Assembly (NCBI GenBank): GCA_026770585.1
Contig: MU647136.1
Coordinates: 115,640-125,909, forward strand
Reading direction: 5' to 3'
DNA: 10,270 bases
DNA from: Baffinella frigidus
Lineage: Eukaryota > Cryptophyceae > Cryptomonadales > Baffinellaceae
A model generated the notes under the pieces. That model worked only from the letters and a program-made list of their open reading frames with translations, made no database searches and was not told the origin of the DNA. A program made the translations under genes and the position numbers. Shown piece after piece: positions 5,144 through 10,270 of this stretch. Numbering within the stretch: position 1 is the stretch's first letter; the number at the start of each line of letters is the position of its first letter.

Positions 5144-5329
5144 ATGGAAACATTCGGAGGCCGTCAGGAGCAATTTCTCGAACATTCTCGAACATTCTCG
5201 AAGGTCGGCACGTGCCGTGACATAATTCACCACAGACCGCACCCGGAGGGGGAAGTCCCCGAGCTTTTAAAGGCCCTGGGTTATAGGGACTTGTACAGGC
5301 TATTTAAGCTGGATATACAATCCTTTTAG
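5144..5329 (+). CDS. Doubtful small ORF, 61 codons
   Basis: An ATG in a good eukaryotic context (AACATGG, A at -3 and G at +4) opens 61 codons. The C-terminal part (PELLKALGYRDLYRLFKLD) could form a helix, but I recognise no family. The frame runs through the perfect heat-shock element at 5175-5202, which would then encode FLEHSRTFSK. The last codons overlap a direct repeat that recurs at 5645. These overlaps make a regulatory or repeat origin more likely than a protein gene. Confidence 0.15.
   Translation: METFGGRQEQFLEHSRTFSKVGTCRDIIHHRPHPEGEVPELLKALGYRDLYRLFKLDIQSF
5174..5203. promoter_or_regulatory. Six-unit heat-shock element
   Basis: TTC and GAA alternate six times with exact 2-bp spacers: TTC at 5175, 5185 and 5195; GAA at 5180, 5190 and 5200. 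This is the nTTCnnGAAn array bound by trimeric heat-shock factor in eukaryotes (established knowledge), and three units are usually sufficient. Every unit is perfect. A GGCACGTGCC palindrome follows at 5207-5216. No convincing gene lies within the next 1.5 kb on the plus strand. Confidence 0.7.
5207..5216. promoter_or_regulatory. G-box-like palindrome next to heat-shock element
   Basis: GGCACGTGCC is a 10-bp palindrome with a CACGTG core, 4 bp after the last heat-shock unit. The same pairing recurs at 6728-6756. Confidence 0.5.
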
Positions 5330-5689
5330 AGATCTTCACGTCCTGAATTGCGTCGTTTCCTCTTGATGTTTGGAGCCGTCTATGAGAATATGGGCGCATG
5401 ATAAACATGTGATTTTTAGGATTCGAAAAAAAGGTCGTTGCAATGACCAAGAAGACGCGTTAAAAAAAACACAAAAACACTTTTGCCTCCATTAATAGAA
5501 AAAGAGTCACAACAACTAACTTTTGTGGGGTAAACAGTCCATCAATTCGAAATCCATTTATGCAAGCTGAGAAGGTCGATGTGAACAGCACACTATTTAA
5601 CTATTCTTTTATATCTCCGAGCGGTGAGATGTCGTGGCTTCCTGTACAATCCTTTTAGAATTCTTCACGTCCTGGGTAGGGCGTCGTTT
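5316..5689 (+). repeat. Diverged direct repeats
   Basis: ACAATCCTTTTAGA, then TCTTCACGTCCTG and GCGTCGTTT occur in order at 5317-5357 and again at 5646-5688. The sequence between the copies is AT-rich and non-coding as far as I can see. It may be an old duplication, related to the repeat at 5568-6031. Confidence 0.6.
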
Positions 5690-6031
5690 TTGGACCATTT
5701 TTTCACGCCTTCTTAAGCAGGTCTGATGACATCTGGTGCATTGTAGGGGACATCTGGTGCATTGTAGGGGTCATCATGTCATCTGGTGCATTGTAGGGGT
5801 CATCATGGTGGGCCGTTACCCTATCTGGTGCATTGTAGGGGACATCTGGTGCAATAATTGTAGGGGTCATCATGTCAATGAAAAATTGGGTTTGGTCACG
5901 AACCCAAGATAGAACAGTCAGCTGGTGGCGTTTGGTGCAAGCCAAGAAGGTCATATGAGACCAACGCACCTGGTCTTGTCCCGTTTATTATTCTTTTACA
6001 TCCCCGACCGGTGCGAGATCGCGTGGCCCGC
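5568..6031 (+). repeat. Diverged direct repeats, about 80 bp
   Basis: AGAAGGTC followed by TATTCTTTTATATCTCCGAG and CGGTGAGATG (5569-5642) recurs as AGAAGGTC and TATTCTTTTACATCCCCGAC with CGGTGCGAGATCGCGTGG (5943-6031). Both copies are followed by TTC-TCA-GTCCTG-like sequence. Together with 5316-5689 this suggests two or three decayed copies of one unit. No gene is recognised. Confidence 0.55.
5729..5870. repeat. Short tandem repeat, five units
   Basis: CATCTGGTGCATTGTAGGGG occurs at 5730, 5751, 5780, 5822 (CTATCTGG) and 5843 (with a small insertion), separated by either one base or a TCATCATG linker. The minus strand is open across it and would encode MMTPTMHQM-type repeats. This is probably incidental, because the units vary in spacing. 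Confidence 0.75.
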
Positions 6032-6167
6032 CTTCATCATGTCCTGCGAGAGAACGTACCGATACTGCAGAATCCGACTTATTACTGGAGCCATTGGATT
6101 CTAAGGGATTCCCCCCCCCGGGCGCGGCTTCGCGAAAGAAACAATCATCCTTGTGCACCTGGGCGTC

Positions 6168-6516
6168 CTTCGGAAACCTAATTTTCGGCCTGGGAGCCGG
6201 CCCGCCCCCCAAATTTTGGCCTGCCCGTCAGCAACTTTTATCTTGTCAGCAAATTTTTATCAAATCGCGAGCACGAAGTCGCTCGCGTTTTATAAAAATT
6301 GGACACACTGTTTAAGCTCAAATAAAAGTAGAAGGACGCAAGAGGGTGTGTCGTTCACTCACTTTTGCAACCTCAACTGGAATTTACCACACGATTGGAG
6401 CCTTCAAAGAATGTTCTTTCCTTCTGATAGATGGACAGTTCTCATTAAGTCAGGACGTGACCAAATTTATGTGGCGATCCTGTGAGAATAAAATTCGCGA
6501 AATTAGGTTTCCGAAG
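6168..6516. repeat. Widely spaced inverted repeat
   Basis: CTTCGGAAACCTAATTT (6168-6184) is the exact reverse complement of 6500-6516, and weaker pairing extends outward (CCTGGGCG against CCAGGGTG on the complement). The 315-bp interval has no convincing gene. It includes a hairpin at 6252-6299 and a second, CTGTCATG/CATGACAG, lies just outside at 6536-6559. This may be an old foldback element. Confidence 0.5.
6252..6299. repeat. Hairpin with 19-bp arms
   Basis: TTTTTATCAAATCGCGAGC (6254-6272) pairs with 6281-6298 with a few mismatches around an 8-nt loop. GCGAGC/GCTCGC next to the loop is perfect. Confidence 0.6.
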
Positions 6517-6727
6517 CCCACCCTGGCAATTCTTTCTGTCATGATCCTGTCCATGACAGAGGTTTACGACCCCTCCGAGCTCGTCAACCCGAAAAAATCG
6601 CTTTACAACAATCAACTTTTCATGATGAGAGTCTTCTCGAGGAGCCACGTCCACCAAAAGACGCTTTTAAGGCAGTCGGAGGCCAAAATGTGACCTCAAA
6701 ATGTAGTCAAAATGTTCGTATGTCAAA

Positions 6728-6756
6728 TTCGAACATTCTCGAAGCCGGCACGTGCC
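6728..6756 (+). promoter_or_regulatory. Heat-shock element and G-box upstream of the gene
   Basis: Three perfect alternating units (GAA 6731, TTC 6736, GAA 6741) are followed 3 bp later by GGCACGTGCC (6747-6756). CGAACATTCTCGAAG and CGGCACGTGCC are shared with 5189-5216, so the module is duplicated. It lies about 137-165 bp before the ATG at 6893, a normal distance for an upstream promoter element. Three TCAAAATGT-like repeats precede it (6685-6717). Heat-inducible expression is inferred. Confidence 0.55.
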
Positions 6757-6892
6757 CAAAAGGGGGCTGCCACCAAGCGTAATTTACCAGTTTACCACCA
6801 TAAACTTTTTTTTTGAGAATCGGTTTGTGGCCCGTCAAAAGATCCGAGGGACAGGACGGAACAACTCCCAACCAACCTTCCAAAAACCAAGC

Positions 6893-7951
6893 ATGCTCGC
6901 GCTCGCGTGGGGTCTGACGACAATCAAGAACATCCAAACGCACGTCGGGTTCGCCGCCGTCGACGACGGAGCCAACGAGGACCGCGTCCAGGCGCCGGAT
7001 TCAAGCAAGGGGGGGCGCCACGTCAGCTTCCATGTCGAAGAGGTCGACGGAGCCATCCACATCAACACGGTGCCCTTCAGTCCGCCACCTGGTTCCACGG
7101 TGGCGGAGTGGCCCTCGATCGCTATGAGGAACATCGAACCGCACTTCTGGCTCGACCCTAGCAAGGGGAGGCGCAACGTCAGCTTCCCGGTGGAACCGTC
7201 GATCTCGGCCATCAAGGCAAAGCAAGACACGGGTGCCACCTCCTCGCTGATCGCGGTTCTCAAGGCAGAGCGTGAGGAGCTGGCCATGCAAAGAGAGAAA
7301 ACCCGAGCGACGATCGCGAAGCTGGGGAAGGACCTGGTCGCGGCGCGTGCCAACGGGCACCAGAACGACTCGACGGTGGTCAAGACGCTCAAGGCAACGC
7401 TCCAAGACCTCCGCCGTCGCGCGCAGCGGCAGGAGCAACGCGCGACCTACCTCGAGGACACGATCGTGGAGCCCAAAGGATACGTCCACCTCAACACGGC
7501 GTTTAAAGAGTCCTTCAGGTTCCGCACGGCCTCCGACAAAGGCTCTTCCAGGGGGCGGCTTCTCTCCACCGAGGATGATCGTTCCCTCTCCTCCGAATCT
7601 TCATCCCCCACCCGCGCCTCCAAATCCCCGCTCGCTACCCGCCAATCTTCGTCCCCGACCCGCGCCGCCAACCCCCCCCTCGCTACCCGCCAGGGCTCCT
7701 TCGCATCGGCGGATGATGAAATCATCTTCCAGTGGCGCAGTGTCTCGGCGGAAGGCATGGGCTCGAGCGCGGTTTCCCTCTCCTCCGAATCTTCGTCACC
7801 CACCCGCGCCTCCAAACCCCCCCTCGCTACCCGCCAGTCTTCGTCCCCCACACGTGCCGCCAACCCCCCCGTCGCTACAAGCCAGCAGGGCTCCTTCAGG
7901 GGGCGGATGAGGACATGGTCGACGGGGGACCGCCTCCCGGGTTTGCTCTAG
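6893..7951 (+). CDS. Protein with RVxF-like motifs, coiled coil and Ser/Pro tail
   Basis: This encodes 352 residues of no family I recognise. The ATG at 6893 is the first in frame and has A at -3. From there codons end mostly in G or C, while the sequence before it is mixed and carries the promoter-like module. Residues 37-52 and 89-101 repeat SKGxRxVSFxVE. RHVSF and RNVSF fit the RVxF consensus for docking protein phosphatase 1. (I/V)H(L/I)NT occurs near 53 and 198. Residues about 117-193 are charged and heptad-like (AEREELAMQREK, ATLQDLRRRAQRQEQR), probably a coiled coil. Residues 232-271 and 296-336 are a duplicated LSSESSSPTRAS segment with four SPTR sites that fit the CDK consensus. No signal peptide or membrane segment is evident. 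A phosphatase-scaffold role is inferred. The stop codon lies at the edge of decayed MITE-B sequence, so the native C-terminus is uncertain. Confidence 0.65.
   Translation: MLALAWGLTTIKNIQTHVGFAAVDDGANEDRVQAPDSSKGGRHVSFHVEEVDGAIHINTVPFSPPPGSTVAEWPSIAMRNIEPHFWLDPSKGRRNVSFPVEPSISAIKAKQDTGATSSLIAVLKAEREELAMQREKTRATIAKLGKDLVAARANGHQNDSTVVKTLKATLQDLRRRAQRQEQRATYLEDTIVEPKGYVHLNTAFKESFRFRTASDKGSSRGRLLSTEDDRSLSSESSSPTRASKSPLATRQSSSPTRAANPPLATRQGSFASADDEIIFQWRSVSAEGMGSSAVSLSSESSSPTRASKPPLATRQSSSPTRAANPPVATSQQGSFRGRMRTWSTGDRLPGLL
7582..7897 (+). repeat. Intragenic duplication, 192-bp offset
   Basis: 7582-7702 and 7774-7897 are near-identical and 192 bp apart (64 codons), so the duplication keeps the frame. 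The second copy has one extra codon near its end (SQQGSF against RQGSF). Each copy itself contains two SSSPTRA(S/A) sub-repeats. The copies differ mainly at third positions and by a few substitutions, as expected for coding sequence. Confidence 0.85.
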
Positions 7952-8013
7952 GACCACCACAGGGCCTTAGGCATAGCCCTACTGTAGGGTCCTGGGAGGA
8001 GGCGTTTTCTGAT
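7946..8013. mobile_element. Decayed MITE-B remnant at the gene's 3' end
   Basis: CTAGGACCACC, CTTAGGCATAG, CCCTACTGTAGGGTCCT and GGCGTTTTCTGATGAGC follow the order and spacing of the interior and right arm of MITE-B copies 1 and 3. The outer termini (CAGGGGTACC and its complement) are no longer visible. The TAG stop of the gene is formed at CTCTAGG, where family sequence has CCCTAGG. A different plus frame stays open through this remnant to 8070. Confidence 0.7.
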
Positions 8014-8082
8014 GAGCTTATTTTCCAGAGCGTGACTCTCGACAATATCTCGGGAAAGAATCTTCGATAAAGGTCTCGGAAG

Positions 8083-8204
8083 TACAGGGGTGCCTCGCTC
8101 ATAAGAAACCGCCCCCCCCCCTAGGACCACCTTAGGACCCTAGGCATGGTCCTACTGTAGGGTCCTAGGGGGGTGCTGTTTCTTATGAGCGAGGTACCCC
8201 TGTA
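8083..8204. mobile_element. MITE-B copy 3
   Basis: TA flanks a 118-bp element, the same length as copy 1, with termini CAGGGGTGCCTCGCTC and GAGCGAGGTACCCCTG (one mismatch). The arms extend through CATAAGAAAC. The interior keeps the C-tract, CCTAGGACCACC, CCTAGGCATGGTCC and CTACTGTAGGG. Non-coding. It lies 132 bp beyond the gene's stop. Confidence 0.88.
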
Positions 8205-8252
8205 GGATGCATGATTTGCAAGTGAGGTGTGTTACGACACGTGGTGTGTGAG

Positions 8253-8356
8253 TATCCCTTAAGTGACCAACGGGCGAATAATCGCCCGTGGAAGCCCTAG
8301 GCAGGTCCTAGGGCCCTACGGTAGGGCGTATGATCCTACTGGCCACTTAAGGGATA
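8253..8356 (-). mobile_element. MITE-A copy near the gene
   Basis: TA|TCCCTTAAGTG and CACTTAAGGGA|TA bound 100 bp. On the reverse strand the interior aligns with 3678-3782: CCAGTAGG, CATAC, CCCTACCGTAGGG, CCCTAGGACCT. The hairpin near one end differs: here CGGGCGA-ATAA-TCGCCCG (8269-8286), there GGTGGTCAAATTTGACCACC. The stem is conserved as a structure rather than as a sequence. Confidence 0.87.
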
Positions 8357-8762
8357 TGACGCTGTGAGTGAAATGCCCACGATTGGCTGACTAGAGTGAC
8401 TCGCTGGCGTTGCACGCTTTTATGCGCGGCCCGACCCTCCCACTACAGGGAAACTCCAGAATAAGGGCAGGCACCGCCCTGGGGTCCTACAATCCAGAGA
8501 GCTGGGACCAGCCGTTCGAAGTAGACTATCTGATGGTGGGCGTTTGATGGGATTGATCAAACCTTACCCTATGCTAGGCGACGGGCGGTCAGTCTGTGAC
8601 GCACCCACACCTTTCTGGGGTGCTCGCTTCTTGGGGTGCTCGCTTCTCGGCCTTCACGCGAGCGAATCAGAACTCAGCGTGCTCAACCTGTGACAAGATG
8701 CTATTGGCCTTGGTTACAATTCACGCCACTCGCGGAGATTCTCGGCGTGCTGGGACTGGGGT
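8357..8762. other. No recognised gene; one 16-bp tandem pair
   Basis: This stretch has no convincing coding region or RNA gene. TGGGGTGCTCGCTTCT is repeated twice in direct tandem at 8616-8631 and 8632-8647. A CACGTG site lies just upstream at 8238-8243. Confidence 0.4.
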
Positions 8763-8763
8763 T

Positions 8764-8894
8764 TTATCCGGGAACAAGTATTTTTCTTTTAAAAAATCCG
8801 TACGAAAATTACCACACAATTGCTTCGGACGTGACCAGTTGTGTAGTAATTTTCATTGCCAGCTTTTAAAAGAAAAATACTTGTTCCCGGATAA
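8764..8894. mobile_element. MITE-D, 131-bp foldback
   Basis: Positions 8764-8794 and 8864-8894 are perfect 31-bp reverse complements. Pairing continues inward with few mismatches (GAAAATTACCACACAATTG against CAGTTGTGTAGTAATTTTC), leaving a loop of about 13 nt. Ends read TA|TCCGGGAACAAG, consistent with a TA target duplication. Two plus-strand frames through it are incidental. An AATTTACCACACGATTG and GGACGTGACC pair near 6381 and 6453 resembles its inner part. Confidence 0.88.
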
Positions 8895-9014
8895 GGTTGC
8901 TCGCGAACAAGGACACGCACCGCCCCTAGGAGCTTGTAGGATCCTAGGATAGGCGTGCATGTACCGTAAGTCCTATCCAGAAGCCTGGAACCTCAATCCT
9001 GAAGCTTGGAACTA

Positions 9015-9251
9015 CGCGGGATCCGGTTCAGGTTCTAGGATTTTCAGAGATTGGAGCCATTTTGGAACGATGTTTCAAAAATTGGCACGATTATCATCGA
9101 AATTGGACACGATCAAGCCATGATGTCAAGAAAAGGTGATTAAATTGGACACGATCACCCCAAATTTACACATATTTCGTTAGAAAATGGCCCCAACCCG
9201 ACAAGACCTCAGGTCGTGTCTGGAAATCCTAAAACCTGAACCGGGTCCCGG
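9015..9251. mobile_element. Foldback element E with internal repeats
   Basis: Arms 9015-9048 and 9219-9251 pair with few mismatches (CCGGTTCAGGTT and TAGGATTT shared). A second inner pair, TTGGAGCCATTTT (9051-9063) with 9184-9196, has one mismatch. The interior holds three copies of an AAATTGG(A)CACGAT motif (about 9079, 9100 and 9142). Flanking CTGGAACCTCAATCCTGAAG and TTGAACCTCTAACCTGAAG are related direct repeats. No TA duplication is evident. Confidence 0.65.
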
Positions 9252-9391
9252 GTTGAACCTCTAACCTGAAGTTTTGAACCTGCATCCTGAATGCTGCCCC
9301 AGAAAAACTGGCAATTAAACTGGTACTCCACCCCCCGGGGCATTACCAACCCTATGCGACTGGTGGATGATGGGTTGTCGTCGGCAACAGT

Positions 9392-10147
9392 AGGTTTAGG
9401 GCTTGGGGTTTGGGGGTTGGGGTTTGGGGTTTAGGGTTTGGGGTTTAGGTTTTAGGGTTTAGGGTTTAGGGTTTAGGGTTTAGGGTTGAGGATTGAGTGT
9501 CTAGGGTTCAGGGTTCAGGGTTCAGGGTTCAGGGTCTAGGGTTTGGGGTTTAGGGATTAGGGTTTAGGGTACAGAGTTTAGGGTTTAGGGTTTAGGGTTT
9601 AGGGTTTAGGGTTTAGGGTTTAGGGTTTAGGATTTAGGGTTTAGTGTCTAGGGTTTAGGGTGTAGAGTTTAGGGTTTAGGGTTTAGGGTTTAGGGTTTAG
9701 GGTGTAGGGTGTAGGATGTAGGGTGTAGGGTCCAGGGTTTGGGGGTTTGGGTTTTGGGTTTTAGGATTTGGGGTTTAGGGTGTAAGGTTTGGGGTTTGAA
9801 GTTTAGAGTTGAGATATGAGGGTTTAGGATTTAGGGTTTAGGGTTTGAGTGTCTAGGGTTCAGGGTTTAGGGCTTAGGGTTTGGGGCTTGGGGTTTAGGG
9901 TTCAGGGTTTAGGGCTTAGGGTTTAGGGTTTACTACCGGTTTAGGGTTTAGGGTTAAGGGTTTAGGGTTCAGGGTATAATAGGGTTTAGGGTTTAAGGTT
10001 TAGGGTCTAGGGTTCAGGGTCTAGGGTTTAGGGTTCAAGATTTTGGTTTAGGGTTTAGGGTTTAAGGTTTAGGGTTTGGGGTTGAGGGTTTAGGGTTTGG
10101 GGTGTGGGGTTGAGGGTGGAATTTTGTGGGTTGAGGGTTGAGGGTTT
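9392..10147 (+). repeat. Degenerate telomere-proximal array
   Basis: TTTAGGG units are mixed with TTTGGGG, TTCAGGG, TGTAGGG, TTGAGGG and single-base changes, with pure runs between (for example about 9577-9630). The G-rich strand points to the right edge. Such a mutated zone internal to pure repeats is usual at chromosome ends. Confidence 0.9.
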
Positions 10148-10270
10148 GGGAGGGTTTAGGGTTTAGGGTTTAGGGTTTAGGGTTTAGGGTTTAGGGTTTA
10201 GGGTTTAGGGAGGGTTTAGGGTTTAGGGTTTAGGGTTTAGGGTTTAGGGTTTAGGGTTTAGGGTTTAGGG
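10148..10270 (+). repeat. Nearly pure TTTAGGG telomere repeat
   Basis: Eight perfect repeats follow GGGA at 10148, and eight more follow GGGA at 10208 up to the window end. The orientation is that of a right-hand telomere. Whether the contig actually ends here cannot be seen, but the loss of variants toward the edge supports a true terminus. Confidence 0.85.

Noticed and set aside
5703-5969. Minus-strand frame with MHQM repeats
   Set aside because: It is driven by the irregular 20-bp tandem repeat; spacing differs between units and no family is recognised.
6346-6693. 115-codon plus-strand frame
   Set aside because: It begins at GTG rather than ATG, overlaps other open frames on both strands, includes a CTGTCATG hairpin and shows no third-position bias.
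5174-6756. Heat-responsive LTR retrotransposon with the two heat-shock modules as LTRs
   Set aside because: The shared sequence is only about 30 bp. No primer-binding site, polypurine tract, TG...CA termini or reverse-transcriptase coding sequence lies between.
6752-6892. Longer N-terminus for the main gene
   Set aside because: The frame is open but starts at GTG inside the CACGTG palindrome; codon use before 6893 lacks the G/C third-position bias, and no ATG occurs before 6893.
6835-7910. Antisense and alternative-frame ORFs across the gene
   Set aside because: They shadow the GC-rich coding frame; low-complexity Arg/Pro/Ser composition is typical of a wrong frame.
8514-8520. tRNA B-box-like GTTCGAA
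   Set aside because: No matching A-box, acceptor stem or anticodon arm could be found around it.
8578-8589. Match to the conserved 3' region of small-subunit rRNA (ACCGCCCGTCGC on minus)
   Set aside because: Only about 12 bases agree; flanking sequence does not match the conserved rRNA segments on either side.
8596-8952. 118-codon plus-strand frame
   Set aside because: It runs through MITE-D and a 16-bp tandem repeat; no codon bias or family resemblance.

Overview
The window looks like a nuclear subtelomere from a eukaryote with the plant/alga-type telomere repeat TTTAGGG. Its right edge runs into a TTTAGGG array with the G-rich strand pointing off the end, as expected for a right-hand chromosome terminus. 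Degenerate versions of the repeat (TTCAGGG, TTTGGGG, TTTCGGG and others) occur as interstitial blocks in both orientations. The sequence alone does not identify the species; an alga or other protist of a TTTAGGG lineage is an inference. No rRNA, tRNA, CRISPR array or bacterial-style operon was found.

Layout. 1-1000: little recognisable sequence, a foldback (224-324), a C-strand telomere-like block (369-676) and a 33-bp minisatellite (849-980). 1040-1500: large hairpins, notably 1192-1339 and 1399-1497. 1660-2740: AT-rich sequence, poly-C, telomere-like blocks, one decayed MITE-A and a perfect 46-bp palindrome (2440-2485). 2740-3890: a nest of small non-coding inverted-repeat elements with TA target duplications. 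3900-5110: long G-strand telomere-like arrays and a 238-bp foldback (4767-5004). 5140-6750: mostly non-coding, degenerate direct repeats, and two copies of a heat-shock-element plus CACGTG module. 6893-7951: the one convincing gene. 7946-8960: more MITEs. 9015-9251: a further foldback. 9392-10270: degenerate then nearly pure telomere repeat.

The main content is a set of MITE-like families. MITE-A (TA, then TCCCTTAAGTG termini, about 100 bp) has four copies. MITE-B (TA, then CAGGGGTACCTCGCTC termini, 118 bp, pogo/Tigger-like ends) has two uninterrupted copies, one interrupted copy and one decayed copy. Two nested insertions order them in time: MITE-B split an older foldback (3151-3390), and MITE-A split another MITE-B (3661-3883). 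A, B and the 1192-1339 hairpin share a core made of CTACnGTAG beside CCTAGG, although their termini differ.

The gene at 6893-7951 encodes 352 residues of unknown family. It has two RVxF-like motifs (RHVSF, RNVSF), a predicted coiled coil and a duplicated Ser/Pro-rich tail with four SPTR motifs. A heat-shock-element/CACGTG module sits about 140 bp upstream, and its stop codon lies where decayed MITE-B sequence begins. A second, stronger copy of the module (six perfect heat-shock units at 5175-5202) has no convincing gene after it.
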